Assembly (NCBI GenBank): GCA_029237695.1
Contig: CM055266.1
Location: forward strand, 108,021,370-108,085,369
Length of the DNA: 64,000 bases
From: Conchocele bisecta
Taxonomy: Eukaryota > Mollusca > Bivalvia > Lucinida > Thyasiridae
Direction of reading: 5' to 3'
Shown: positions 37,001 to 41,340 of the stretch, piece by piece
How positions within the stretch are numbered: position 1 is the stretch's first letter
How the letters are laid out: each line of letters starts with the position of its first letter
Position numbers and translations under genes: made by a program
Notes under the pieces: model-generated
What the model was told of the DNA's origin: nothing
Databases searched by the model: none
Seen by the model: the letters and a program-made list of their open reading frames with translations, nothing else

Positions 37001-40000
37001 TCATGTCATATATCAAATTGAAGGTATCAATGAGGTGATCACTCTGGTGCATTTTCTGTCGAAATCGGATTGTTATGTCATCCAAGATGGCCGCCGAAAG
37101 GTCAAACGGTCGTTCTTTTATTAGACATTTCAAAATTCTTCTTCACATGAACCACTTGGCCCATGGTAGCCAAACTTAAAAGTTATGGTCCATGTGTGAA
37201 GCCTTTTCAGATTTGTTAAAATGGAGGTCATCGCTAATCCAAGATGGCCGCCATCTAAAAATAGCATAAATTCTTAAAAAATCTTCTCATGAACCGCTAG
37301 CCGGATTTCGACGAAACTTGGTAGGAATGATCGATGTACAATGCTCTTTGAAAGTTGTTAAAATGGTGACCCCGGGGTCAAAAATGGGCGTGGCCCGTGG
37401 GGTCAAATTTCATTTTTTGACCGAATATGGTCATGTTATATATCAAATCGAAGGTATCAATGAGGCGATCACTCTGGTACATTTTTTGTCCAAATCGGAT
37501 TGTTATGTCATCCAAGATGGCCGCCGAAATGTCAAAAGGTCGTTCTTTTTATTTTATAGAGATTTCAAAATTCTTCTTCACATGAACCGCTTGGCCCATG
37601 GTAGCCAAACTTAAAAGTTATGGTCCATGGGTGAAGCCTTTTCAGATTTGTTTTAAAAATGGAGGTCATCGCTAATCCAAGATGGCCACCGTCTAAAAAT
37701 AGCATAAATTCTTAAAAAATCTTCTTCTCATGAACCGCTAGCCGGATTTCGACGAAACTTGGTAGGAATGATCGATGTACATTGCTCTTTGAAAGTTGTT
37801 AAAATGGTGACCCCGGGGTCAAAAATGGGCGTGGCCCGTGGGGTCAAATTGGGGTCAAATTTTATTTTTGACTGAATATGGTCATGTCATATATCAAATT
37901 GAAGGTATCAATGAGGCGATCACTCTGGTGCAATATTTGTCGGAATCGGATTATTATGTCATCCATGATGGCCACCAAAAGGTCCATTTATTCAAGATTT
38001 TTAACGTCTTTTTCTCAGGAACCACATGGCCGATGCTGGGTGAAGCATTTTCAGATTTTGTAAAATGAGAGTCATCGCTTAATCCAACATGACCGCCATC
38101 TAAAAATAGCACAATTTTTTTAAAACACATGAACTCAATGTCACATTCTCCTCTGGTGTTCATGGAGTCAGGTGAGCGAATTAGGGCCATCATGGCCCTC
38201 TTGTTTAATATTTAGCCTCACTAAACCGGACACCCTGGGAGGTGTCTGGTTTAGCGAGGCCTCACTTTCACTTTTTTCATAGGGGAAAGCATGGGCGGAT
38301 TCAGGGGGGGGGGGGGGGGGGGCGGACCCGGACGCACACCCCCCCCCCCTAAAATTCACCGAGTAAAGATTTTTTACAAGTTACAAGGCACGTTTCATGC
38401 CAAGTGCCATGTTTTCCATGCGTTTTCTTATTGTTTCAAAATTTAAACGTTTTCAATCAAAAAGCATGTCTAAACATACTGTGACAGTGTCAATATTTTT
38501 GCTCCAAAATGCGCCAGAACGCAAGAAATGCGATGTAGATTTGCAAAATTTTCCCGGAGAGAATGTCCCCGGACCCCCCTAGCGCTATCTCGACTATTTT
38601 GCAATACTTGACTATATTATCGAACGAGCTTAGCTTGTTCGATAATATAGTCAAGTATTGCAAAATGCTTACGCCCCCCCTAACCCGAAATCCTGGATCC
38701 GCGCCTGGGAAAGGGCCATGTGACTGTTATGTGGTATGGACCTGTCACCAGGTCGGGTCAGGTTATCTAATTTCAGGGCTGAATATATTTGTTTTTGATG
38801 TAAAATTCCATTCTGATTTTGGGATTCCACCCCCACCCCCACCCCCAATGCAGCAGGTTATATACGGGATCAAACCCAATGGCTCGGCCTTAAATGACCT
38901 TAGCTGTTGACACCTATAAATCAAATCAAATTCACTTTTTGCAGAGCCGCCTGTGGCATTGGATAAGGTGGCCAAGTTATTTATCCTCTATGAGGAGGAC
39001 CATGAGTGTCACCGCAGCCTCGTGGTGAGCTTCGCATCCTACCTGCACCACTACTGCCACTGCCAGGTGATGTGTGCATCCTGGCAGCAAGATGCGCCCT
39101 GGGTCCACCAGGAGATGCAGCAAGCCGACTATGTGGTCATTGTCAACTCGGAGGCCGCGTATAACATTTATAAGTCGCGGAAAGGCGGGAAATCGACCGG
39201 CGGCGGCGGAGGTTCGCCGATGTCGAGCATCAACTGCGTGCTGGAGACGTTCCTACAGGAGGTGCGGTACGACAACATCATCATGGTGTACTTCGAGCAC
39301 ACATCCGAGAGGTTTCTGTTGCCCGATATCTGCCCCGGGTACAACTACCGCCTCATGAAGCATTTCACTGACTTCCTCTTGCACGTGCACCAGCTGAGAC
39401 GCACCGATAACCTCGCACAGTACGACCTGCCGTTTGACGGGAACCACGTTCAGCGAGGGATGGTCGGCCAGCAGCTGGAGCAAGCCATCAACAGGTGTAA
39501 GAAGTATGAATGTGAGAATCCGAAGTGGTTTCTGCTGAAGTATGGCATGTCGCGATCGGTTTCCAACACAAGCGATGACAGCCAGCTAGACTCCGGAATG
39601 GGAGAGATGCCGTCACTACCGCAAACACCATGTCACGAAATCAAGGAACCGTGGACGATCCATCCAGGAATACTCGCGTACCTACCACAGCTTGACCAGT
39701 TCTCGCAGGGTGCGGTCACCATAAACCCTCCCGCCGATATTCCTACCCGCCCTGTCTTGTCTCCACACAGCTTTATACCTGACGCAGTCAATCATGATGA
39801 TAGTCCCCCACAGACGCAGCCCAGCACGGCAGAATCTGGTCAGTTTGACTTCATACCGCCTGACGATTTCCCGGACGCAGACATATGGAGCAAGACGCAG
39901 AGCGAGCAGATGATGAGTATAGTGGACCGGTACCACATTTCCAGTGGCGTAGGTGGCGCTGGTTCCCCACCACTGGGTCGGGGCTACAACCCGGACCACG

Positions 40001-40098
40001 ATCTAGCTCTGCTCCGCATACAGAGTGGCGAAATCCCTTTCACTATCGATCTAACCAACTCAGGTGATGTGGAAAGCCTGGGTGGGGAGAGTGTTTGA
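4264..40098 (+). CDS. Interleukin-17 receptor-like gene, 3' part (spliced, partial)
   Basis: This is the only host gene I can support. I infer a type I membrane receptor that binds IL-17-like cytokines and signals through SEFIR-SEFIR contact with an Act1/CIKS-type adaptor; that role is family knowledge, not seen here. Seen directly: six exons with GT/AG borders and matching phases (194 nt ending phase 0; 48 nt, 0 to 0; 112 nt, 0 to 1; stalk/TM exon, 1 to 1; 129 nt, 1 to 1; last exon to a TGA). About 620 codons are in the window. The first exon here starts with two bases of a split codon, so the signal-peptide exon lies to the left. Introns are 1.9, 16.8, 2.6, 4.6 and 8.1 kb and are filled with transposable elements. 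The stalk/TM exon has a one-base frameshift, so either a sequence error or a damaged allele is present. A small exon inside the 16.8-kb intron could have been missed. Confidence 0.8.
4618..4780. mobile_element. P1 long palindrome, copy 1 (intron)
   Basis: Arms of about 75 bases (AAGGAATGAA, TGTGGAATTTATC, AAAAGTCGCGGGAATACTGG) meet at a GGCCGGAAGGCC centre. A near-identical copy is at 43841-44005 and a single arm at 54870-54979. It lies just after the first exon, so its transcript would fold into a hairpin. Confidence 0.8.
4781..5387. other. Intron DNA, no feature recognised
   Basis: AT-rich intron sequence continuing the P1 flank (4781-4970, also conserved beside the copy at 43841) and a weak inverted repeat around 5230-5335 (AACCATGAGCTGTTG versus CAACAGCCCATGG). 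No gene is seen. Confidence 0.3.
5388..5694. mobile_element. M1 foldback MITE, copy 1
   Basis: Terminal GTAGCCTATTTCATCAACAT and its reverse complement, inner AAAGTATACTTTG repeats, and a central palindrome of TACATTATCACAGCC. Copies at 8563-8915, 11082-11383 and 45444-45738. Confidence 0.85.
5865..6250 (+). repeat. R-H tandem units (two)
   Basis: Two ~165-bp units share CTTGGTATGTAG, GATGAGTAGATGCGCA and GGGTCATGGATTATCTCCCC. The open frame reading through them is a shadow. Confidence 0.6.
6348..6395 (+). CDS. IL-17R-like ectodomain micro-exon (16 codons)
   Basis: The acceptor is ATTTCAG and the donor is TTTGG/GTAAGT; the exon is 48 nt and keeps phase 0 at both ends. It encodes MFHNFTNVQTGNYTIW, with two N-glycosylation sequons (N-F-T and N-Y-T). 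The G-N-Y-T-I-W pattern resembles the end of a fibronectin-III/IL-17R ectodomain strand. The exon is small and would be missed by ORF length. Support comes from the near-perfect splice sites, the phase match with the exon before, and the extracellular-type sequons. Confidence 0.6.
6453..6730. repeat. R-R interspersed repeat with short hairpin
   Basis: 6453-6650 matches 45800-45980 (TCCACTTATTTCACATATT and ATACTTGGATGGGA shared). TTATTGTTCACATATTGGA near 6627 is inverted near 6705. A 140-codon frame spanning 6252-6674 is not supported as coding. Confidence 0.45.
6955..7741. mobile_element. hAT-like foldback element with 8-bp TSD, copy 1
   Basis: The element is 6963-7733, starting CACAGGTGGAAGACTCGG and ending with its reverse complement; the inverted arms extend for hundreds of bases. 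It is flanked by perfect TCCGAGTA duplications at 6955-6962 and 7734-7741. The 8-bp duplication and CA...TG ends suggest the hAT superfamily. No transposase is present. Confidence 0.85.
7934..8330. mobile_element. M2 foldback MITE, copy 1
   Basis: Ends ATCCAGATAAG and CTTATCTGGAG, centre TTAGAATTGTCTCC palindrome, and ACCCAATTAAAATT near both ends. Other copies: 11385-11775, 44821-45210, 48727-49130. Confidence 0.8.
8331..8562. other. Intron DNA with an M7 fragment
   Basis: 8515-8560 holds a worn piece of M7 (AGACCCAGATTAGCCTGCAC). Nothing else is recognised. Confidence 0.4.
8563..8915. mobile_element. M1 foldback MITE, copy 2
   Basis: Same ends and central palindrome as 5388-5694, with a fuller left arm (353 bp). 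Confidence 0.85.
8927..9121. mobile_element. M3 foldback MITE, copy 1
   Basis: TTAACCCTTA start and TAAGGGTTAA end, with inner GAATCATTTCCAATGGAAAT palindrome and ACAGCAGACGAC subterminal motif. Confidence 0.8.
9122..9600. other. Intron DNA with M7 and S1 tail fragments
   Basis: 9120-9150 keeps an M7 end (CCCCATTTCTCCAGTCACAG), and 9340-9420 an S1 tail (TGATAGGCCGTTAAACACC, then AATCAATC). The rest is unexplained. Confidence 0.4.
9728..9925 (+). ncRNA. Possible degenerate hammerhead-like motifs (two)
   Basis: CTGAT...GGCCGAAACGTC occurs at about 9752-9783 and CTGACTG...GGGCCGAAACGTC at about 9880-9920. GAAACGTC after a CTGA box recalls the hammerhead ribozymes of Penelope-like elements and retrozymes. 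The CTGATGA core is not intact in either, so this is tentative. Confidence 0.2.
9966..10275 (+). repeat. R-G repeat, two tandem units
   Basis: Two ~130-bp units (TTATCTGCC/ACG, GGCAGCCAT, TTGTACACACAATAA) ending GCACTCTTGTT, homologous to 1556-1740. Confidence 0.55.
10440..10760 (+). repeat. R-I repeat
   Basis: 10600-10745 (GTCCATGTATATGTGCATAC, CCAAGGTCAAGGTCACTGAG, TTTGTAAGG) matches 47766-47955. It has the look of one core unit of a tandem-core element. 10276-10440 and 10760-11081 show nothing recognisable. Confidence 0.5.
11082..11383. mobile_element. M1 foldback MITE, copy 3
   Basis: Same family as 5388-5694; it abuts M2 copy 2 with one base between them. Confidence 0.85.
11385..11775. 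mobile_element. M2 foldback MITE, copy 2
   Basis: Ends GGGCTCCAGATAAGG and CTTATCTGGAGCTC, centre GAATTGTCTCCTTGGAGACA. 11776-12179 after it shows nothing recognisable. Confidence 0.85.
12231..13088. mobile_element. Inverted-repeat element inside M3 copy 2
   Basis: ATTCTAATGCACC at 12231-12243 is inverted as GGTGCATTAGAAT near 13076-13088. Inside is a 99-codon frame at 12388-12687 (starts M-A-S-G-G-E-C-K-Y-F) of no recognised family, with a 211-codon frame on the other strand over the same DNA; neither is supported as a gene. A (TA)n microsatellite lies at 12850-12893. Confidence 0.5.
13089..13251. repeat. 160-bp palindrome
   Basis: GGGGATAACCATGCTTTG ... ATTTGAAGCGGTATGT is mirrored by ACATACCGCTTCAAAT ... 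CAAAGCATGGTTATCCCC around a GTAAAAC/ACGG centre. Confidence 0.8.
13505..13734. mobile_element. M7 MITE, full copy
   Basis: Ends GTGGCTGTGACTGGAGAAAT and ATTTCTCCAGTCACAGCCA, about 230 bp, internal CAGATCAGCCTGTGCATC and CAGGAGCTACACTGGTCACA. It is the most frequent MITE family of the window. Confidence 0.85.
13796..14012. mobile_element. M4 MITE, copy 1
   Basis: Ends GGGGGCCGTTTCACTAAA and TTTAGTGAAACGGCCCCC, centre TTTATTGAGC...GCTCAATAAA palindrome. Another full copy is at 26248-26517; halves at 22505-22625, 22701-22860 and 46020-46138. Confidence 0.85.
14281..14852. mobile_element. M10 inverted-repeat element
   Basis: CCTGCGGTTCTCTTACCA at the left and TGGTAAGAGAATCGCAGG at the right, both followed inward by repeated ATTGCAAT blocks and GGACCGC motifs. 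It has no transposase. 14013-14240 before it is featureless. Confidence 0.7.
15005..16150 (+). mobile_element. HLE-C element, leader hairpin and ~157-bp core array
   Basis: The leader hairpin TATGCCCCC...GGGGGCATA (15005-15038, inner CACC-GAAT-GGTG) is followed by a short CGTCCGTACGTCC stretch, then about seven units with GTCAAGGTCACAGTTGAAGG and TATCTTCTACACCGATGCAT. One unit (15590-15620) carries a deletion. The end near 16150 is CCACATTTCTAGTT. Confidence 0.75.
16151..16690. repeat. HLE-F-like scrap and two M7 copies
   Basis: 16155-16215 repeats TTGGTTAAGGTTTTTAGTCA (HLE-F core). 16302-16440 and 16530-16675 are shortened M7 copies in reverse orientation relative to 13505. Confidence 0.6.
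16930..17055. repeat. Inverted repeat
   Basis: GATATTCATATTTTTGCAACGAATATGACG is mirrored by TGTCATATTCGTTTCAAAAATATGAATATT (shown in halves: ATTCATATTTTTG and CAAAAATATGAAT). 16691-16930 and 17056-17280 show nothing else. Confidence 0.55.
17283..17331. mobile_element. M9 short foldback element, copy 2
   Basis: ATGTTGTTACCACTCATTTG and its reverse complement around ATCAAAT. Confidence 0.75.
17361..17600. mobile_element. M3 foldback MITE, copy 3
   Basis: Intact 240-bp copy, TTAACCTTTAGACCGC to GCGGTCTAAGGGTTAA. Confidence 0.85.
17818..18010. mobile_element. M7 MITE, rearranged copy
   Basis: Starts TATGGCTGTGACTGGAGAAA and continues with TAGAAGCATGATGGGTGTTT and GATCTATACTGGTC; the right end is missing. 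Confidence 0.65.
18073..18160. mobile_element. M6 foldback MITE, left half
   Basis: AATACCAGGCTAGTG and TTTGATATCAAGTTTATC match 51021-51130 and 54289-54433; the right half is replaced by minisatellite DNA. Confidence 0.65.
18166..18400 (+). repeat. 19-bp minisatellite, detached left block
   Basis: Units of the CCATCAATACACCATGGGA type, the same family as 19986-22500. Confidence 0.85.
18441..19582. mobile_element. 1.14-kb element with 13-bp terminal inverted repeats
   Basis: TTATTAGCCGATC at 18441-18453 and GATCGGCTAATAA at 19570-19582 are exact inverses. The left end is itself a hairpin, since GATCGGCTAATA recurs at 18462-18473. No coding sequence was recognised inside. The element separates the two minisatellite blocks. 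Confidence 0.55.
19986..22500 (+). repeat. 19-bp minisatellite with higher-order structure
   Basis: 19986-20800 is a 57-bp trimer (ACTATGGGACCATCAATACA, CAGTGTGTCCATCAATA, ACCCTGGAACCATC). 20800-22500 is ACTATCCATACACCATGGG in 19-bp steps, with a larger duplication of about 579 bp (the GACTATACATACACCG variant at 20961 and again at 21540). All three forward frames stay open for long stretches (up to 274 codons) because the unit has no stop. I do not regard them as genes. Confidence 0.95.
22505..22860. mobile_element. M4 MITE halves after the minisatellite
   Basis: 22505-22625 is a right half ending AGTTTAGTGAAACGGCCCCC; 22701-22860 is a left half starting GGGGCCCGTTTCACTAAAC. The missing left part of the first was replaced by the minisatellite. 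Confidence 0.7.
22905..22955. repeat. Short palindrome
   Basis: TGATATTTATTGAACGAGTC and its near-inverse GACGAGTTTAATAAATATCA (written here without the shared centre). The rest of 22860-23159 is intron without features. Confidence 0.5.
23160..23271 (+). CDS. IL-17R-like ectodomain exon, C-x-C-x5-C-x2-C
   Basis: The exon follows a long pyrimidine-rich acceptor (TTTTCTGTTTCAG) and ends TATG/GTAATT, so it leaves one base of a split codon (phase 0 to phase 1). It encodes 37 residues: VKPVQPHPFNYPQ, then the cysteine cluster CLCKNNGACDIC, then PTTDTVPFEVKY. The juxtaposition of a Pro-rich lead and a C-x-C-x5-C-x2-C knot suits the membrane-proximal part of the receptor ectodomain. The phase-1 end matches the start of both stalk-exon copies downstream, which is the main argument for the chain. 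Confidence 0.7.
23352..23728. mobile_element. M7 MITE, two adjoining copies
   Basis: 23370-23560 and 23563-23728 carry CAGATCAGCCTGTG, AGGAGCTACACTG and CATTTCTCCA blocks in the usual order, with internal losses. Confidence 0.65.
23729..23984 (+). repeat. Long direct repeat flanking the LINE, left copy
   Basis: It begins TTATATGTGGATGTGACAGG, contains an M7 copy and the 5' part of the stalk exon, and ends at the LINE junction. The right copy is 25702-26006, near-identical except for an internal gap in the stalk. Confidence 0.8.
23918..23986 (+). pseudogene. Upstream duplicate of the stalk exon, cut by a LINE
   Basis: This copy repeats the start of the stalk exon: after the acceptor ATTTCTCCAG it reads V-P-G-P-T-S-T-S-L-P-S-T-S-T-T-P-G-V-Q-P-T-M-I in the receptor frame. 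It is shorter than the downstream copy by an internal gap in the Ser/Thr/Pro repeat and carries no transmembrane segment. At its end the sequence passes directly into LINE coding sequence (G-K-I-T-V-I-K). The junction makes a good donor (ATAG/GTAAAA) in phase 1, so splicing of this copy to the downstream copy would stay in frame and lengthen the stalk. Whether it is used is unknown; I list it as a duplicated exon fragment. Its CAGCCGACG supports the intact reading frame where the downstream copy has an extra A. Confidence 0.6.
23985..25701 (+). mobile_element. 5'-truncated LINE (non-LTR retrotransposon)
   Basis: It starts inside the reverse transcriptase C-terminal region (GKITVIKSFAFPKLIFPL, then FDFLWDSKPDKISRK). 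Further on comes a C-terminal zinc-knuckle-type region (LCDFCAMAPETNKHLFWEC, C-x2-C...H...C). The reading frame is broken: a stop at 24192 beside a duplicated ATGATAGAATTAGA, further stops near 24265 and 24360, and another at 24801. It ends in an A-rich tail (AAATAAAAAAATTAAAACTG and more A) at 25663-25699. The clade is uncertain (L1/Tx1-like is possible). It is inactive. Confidence 0.85.
24352..25323 (+). pseudogene. LINE ORF2 C-terminal remnant
   Basis: Two open blocks, 24352-24801 and about 24805-25323 in a different state of decay, encode Lys/Asn/Ile-rich protein with W-C-K-L and Y-Y-K-E-W motifs and the C-D-F-C/H-L-F-W-E-C knuckle. In this family the region follows the reverse transcriptase. 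No start codon of its own is expected. It is a dead fragment. Confidence 0.75.
25702..26006 (+). repeat. Long direct repeat flanking the LINE, right copy
   Basis: It matches 23729-23984: the M7 copy from 25709, the splice acceptor and the stalk start, ending at ACGGTGAT just before the transmembrane codons. Confidence 0.8.
25891..26125 (+). CDS. IL-17R-like Ser/Thr/Pro stalk and transmembrane exon (frameshifted)
   Basis: The acceptor is ATTTCTCCAG (or the overlapping TTCCAG six bases later, same frame). The first part, in the frame set by the preceding exon, is a mucin-like stalk (PGPTSTSLPSTSTPTSPSSV and onward to N-V-Q-P). The transmembrane helix (I-I-V-S-V-L-G-S-V-L-G-L-V-L-G and onward) followed by the stop-transfer YYQRRRKEN is in the next frame. 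The shift is one extra A in CCGAACGG at 25998-25999; the upstream copy reads CCGACGA without it, which would join stalk and helix as Q-P-T-V-I-S-T-N-V-T-D. The exon ends AACACAG before GTGCGC, phase 1, matching the linker exon. A sequencing or assembly error, a null allele, or an unusual internal splice could explain the break. Confidence 0.7.
26171..26665 (+). mobile_element. S1 SINE-like head, interrupted by M4
   Basis: 26171-26247 (GGTGGCAGGTGGGAGCATG, TTTAACGATCGGGATTCATC, GAGACCTGG) and 26518-26600 (TTTGGCCGTCAAGTATATC, TTATACCCCTTGTAG) are one S1 copy split by M4. An M7 scrap follows at 26605. Confidence 0.7.
26248..26517. mobile_element. M4 MITE, copy 2
   Basis: GGGGGCCGTTTCACTAAAC to AGTGAAACGGGCCCC, central GCATAGGCTGCATATGCAGC palindrome. 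26666-27230 after S1 shows nothing I can name. Confidence 0.85.
27231..28411. mobile_element. hAT-like foldback element with 8-bp TSD, copy 2
   Basis: The element is 27239-28403 with the same CACAGGTGGAAGACTCGG ends as 6963-7733, flanked by perfect GGTAAATA duplications (27231-27238 and 28404-28411). It keeps both arms (about 460 bases each) and a 200-bp centre (about 27730-27930) absent from copy 1. No transposase. Confidence 0.9.
28404..28837. other. Intron DNA, no feature recognised
   Basis: Unique-looking sequence in the intron between the TM and linker exons. No exon-like block with paired splice sites was found. Confidence 0.3.
28838..29394. mobile_element. M11 long foldback element
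   Basis: Arms of about 190 bases: TACTACTATTTGTTTCACGA at the left and GCGAAACAGACAGTAGTA at the right, with TTAAGAATGTGCCTTCTTTT inverted as AAAAGAAGGCTCATTCTTAA. A 136-codon open frame across the left arm is incidental. Confidence 0.8.
29395..30090. other. Intron DNA, mostly unrecognised
   Basis: 29980-30060 resembles the segment shared by 60085-60306 and 61483-61630 (CTACACATACTGAACATGTG, TTTTAATGCCGAAAA). No gene is seen. Confidence 0.35.
30092..30640. mobile_element. G-run element with inverted ends
   Basis: AGGCCTGTAGCC at the left and GGCTACGGGCCTGT at the right. Inside are two tandem units (ACACCTAGGCCACGAAAAAA, TTTTTTGCCGGGAGCA) each with a long G run (30330-30365 and 30508-30526), then a C run of about 22 near 30593-30613. 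Confidence 0.65.
30739..30867 (+). CDS. IL-17R-like cytoplasmic linker exon
   Basis: The acceptor is GTATTTACAG and the donor is AACAACA/GTAAGT. It is 129 nt, phase 1 to phase 1, so it joins the TM exon to the SEFIR exon without loss of frame. It encodes about 43 polar residues (ENELKHDTDTKHENPGFNDD, then NGSMITIDVLKAEKLGKML and Asn-rich codons), with no cysteine or hydrophobic core, as expected for a juxtamembrane cytoplasmic linker before SEFIR. The codon split at the end (A + AG) gives Lys. Twenty-one bases past the donor the intron runs into a MITE. Confidence 0.7.
30889..35000. mobile_element. M3 foldback MITE, copy 4, split by HLE-B
   Basis: Left part 30889-31001 (TTAACCCTTACTACGCTG to AAACCAGTTTTT), right part 34934-35000 (TGTTAAGAATTAAAGC, ACAGCAGACGGCAATTTCCG, GAAGGGTTAA). 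The split defines the borders of the inserted element. Confidence 0.8.
31002..34933 (+). mobile_element. HLE-B element, complete, ~23 core units
   Basis: Leader hairpin 31002-31030 (AGCTC outer arm, CTGCAC-GAA-GTGCAG inner stem, GAGCT), a CGTCGG microsatellite at 31040-31085, then about 23 units of ~167 bp with TTAACGTTGGGTAAATGTC, CATACATGCATTCCTCAGAT and CCAAGGTCAAGGTCACAAAC. It ends GAGCTTCGTTGTCTTCTGAC, AACTCTTGTT. No Rep/helicase is present: a non-autonomous element, Helentron-type by inference. Confidence 0.8.
35025..35262. repeat. M2-like foldback remnant
   Basis: Starts AGCCCCAGATAAGG like M2 but continues differently. GAGCTGCAAAAAGCAAG and its inverse CTTTTTTGCAGCTC form a hairpin at about 35190-35228. 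Confidence 0.45.
35300..36225 (+). mobile_element. HLE-D element
   Basis: Leader TTTCGCGCCC...GGAAAGCGCGA, then ~185-bp units (TATACTATATCTCTGCAACT, CCCATTACCTTGAAACTTCA, GCCCAATGTCAAGGTCAAAT). A second, partial head lies at about 36066-36095. It ends GACATGCAGGCCGCGGCCAT. Other copies: 41345-41790, 42550-43060 and 60960-61455. Confidence 0.7.
36226..36605. other. Intron DNA with S1 and M7 scraps
   Basis: 36280-36330 has TGACCTTAGCTGTTG (S1 tail). 36465-36525 has AGATGAGCCTGTGCAGTCTG (M7). A poly-T precedes the HLE-A head. Confidence 0.4.
36606..38215 (+). mobile_element. HLE-A element, complete
   Basis: Leader hairpin 36606-36634 (AGCTCAC outer, TGAGC-GAA-GCTCA inner, GTGAGCT), CGTCCGTCGTCGT microsatellite at 36655-36690, three to four tandem core segments of roughly 330-480 bp, then GTCAGGTGAGCGAATTAG and the GGGCCATCATGGCCC hairpin with TCTTGTT. 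The many short frames inside are not genes. Confidence 0.8.
38216..38708. mobile_element. Hairpin plus G-run inverted-repeat element
   Basis: 38218-38265 pairs AGCCTCACTAAACC with GGTTTAGCGAGGC. 38289-38708 starts GGGCGGATTCAGG and ends CCTGGATCCGCGCC, with G and C runs at 38306-38322 and 38338-38349 and an inner palindrome (CAATACTTGACTATATTATC). Confidence 0.65.
38712..38930 (+). mobile_element. S1 SINE-like copy just before the SEFIR exon
   Basis: AAAGGGCCATGTGACTG, TATGGACCTGTCACCAGGTC, TTAAATGACCTTAGCTGTTG, then a TAAATCAAATCAAAT tail that ends within about 15 bases of the acceptor. Confidence 0.7.
38945..40098 (+). CDS. IL-17R-like last exon: SEFIR domain and C-terminal tail
   Basis: The acceptor is CACTTTTTGCAG and the exon runs 384 codons to TGA. 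SEFIR box 1 is visible at about 38974-39075 (KLFILYEEDHECHRSLVVSF then ASYLHHYCHCQVM), followed by a W-Q-Q-D-A-P-W-V-H-Q-E-M helix, the A-D-Y-V-V-I-V-N-S strand, and the later R-Y-D-N-I-I-M-V-Y-F-E-H-T strand near 39262-39305. This strand and helix order is typical of the SEFIR/TIR-like fold that recruits an Act1-type adaptor by homotypic contact. A Gly-rich loop (GGKSTGGGGGS) splits the domain. After about 39540 the tail is Pro/Ser/Asp-rich, low in structure, ending G-G-E-S-V. GC content and codon use are clearly higher than in the AT-rich surroundings, as expected for true coding sequence. I am sure of SEFIR; which IL-17R subtype (D-like or other) I cannot say. Confidence 0.85.
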
Positions 40099-40204
40099 AT
40101 ACGGACTGTGATTGAAGACATGGGGTTTATGACCATTGCGAGCAGTGTAAACCCATCCATGCAGCCCCCATGCCCAAGGTCAACTCAAATAACGTGAGTT
40201 TTTC
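40099..40204 (+). other. Start of 3' untranslated region
   Basis: Sequence after the TGA with an M7-like scrap (GAGCAGTGTAAACCCATCCA). I see no AATAAA nearby; ATTAAA at 40420-40425 is the first weak candidate. Confidence 0.35.
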
Positions 40205-40840
40205 TCTCGCCCGCGAAGAGGAAAGCGAGACATAAGTTTTTGTCTCGCCCGCGAAGCGGAAAGCGAGACATAGGTTTTGCTTTTTCGGAGTCGGCGGTGT
40301 CGGTGTCGGCGTCATCATTCAATGTTAAGTTTTCGTGTTACGGTCATTACTTCACCACCTTATCAGCTACAGTCATCAAACTTTATACATACCTTTACTA
40401 TGTAGATGAATATAGGACTATTAAAAAAAATTCCGGGCTCCAGGGTCAAGGTCAAACTCTATTTCTTTCTTTGCTACAAACTGAACATTAATGCATGAAG
40501 ACCCGTTTTCTCGTGCGCTCTGTACACCTTACCTGTAGAGAGAACAATAGCCTTCTCCAGTTGAACACTTCTGCATGTGCAAGCATGTGCAAATTTCCAG
40601 CTTGACCACTAAATATCCAGCTAAATTATTACAGGTAATTTATACAGGTAAATTATTATACCTGGGTATTACATTTCCGTAAACTGTGTTGACAATATTT
40701 TGGCAATATGTGGACCTGTGCAGATATGATATGTAGATAAATATAGGACTATTATAAAAATTCTGGGCTCCAGTAGCGAGCATTATTTTTTTGTTAATTT
40801 TTAAACTTTTTTTTTTTTTTAACTTTTTTTCCATTTTTAG
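40205..40840 (+). mobile_element. HLE-K: two tandem leader hairpins and unique-looking body
   Basis: TCTCGC...GCGAGA hairpins at 40205-40230 and 40243-40268 (inner CCGC-GAA-GCGG in the second), then a CGGTGTCGGCGTC microsatellite, CAGGGTCAAGGTCAAACTC and duplicated AATATAGGACTATTA motifs near 40410 and 40740. Confidence 0.5.
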
Positions 40841-41340
40841 CCACGTTTTTTTGCAGAAAAAAATCCTTTTAAACTTTTTTTTTTAAACTTTTTTTTCCAT
40901 TTTTAGCCAGGTTTTTTTGGAACAAAATTCCAGGCTATTGGATTGGCGAAAGCCAGGCGGGCGGGCGGCGTCCACAATCAATGTTAAGTTTTCATGTTTC
41001 AGTCCATTTCTTTGTTACTGTAACACATAGGACCAACAAACTTTCACAGCTTCATAACCAAGGGGTGCCCACCACATATCACTATCCAACATGTTACCTT
41101 TTTGAACTTGACCCATTTTTTCCTCGCAGTCAATGTTAACTTTTCGCGTTTACAATGTTAACTTTTCGTGTTTAAGTCCCATTTCTTTGGTACTGTACCA
41201 CCTAGGACCACCAAACTTTCACAGCTTCATAACCAAGGGGTGGCCACCACATACAACTATCCAACATGTGACCATTTTTTTTACCTTCACCTATTATTTC
41301 TACGTAATTGACTTAGCCATTTTCAACGTTAACTTTTTAA
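40841..41340 (+). mobile_element. HLE-E element (copy 1)
   Basis: TTTTTAGCCAGGTTTTTTGG leader, GGATTGGCGAAAGCC, GGGCGG microsatellite and two ~190-bp units with ACCACCAAACTTTCACAGC and TATCCAACATGT. Confidence 0.7.

Noticed and set aside
36280..38193. Several 60-98-codon frames
   Set aside because: They fall in HLE-A and recur in every HLE-A copy with different breaks; no protein family recognised.
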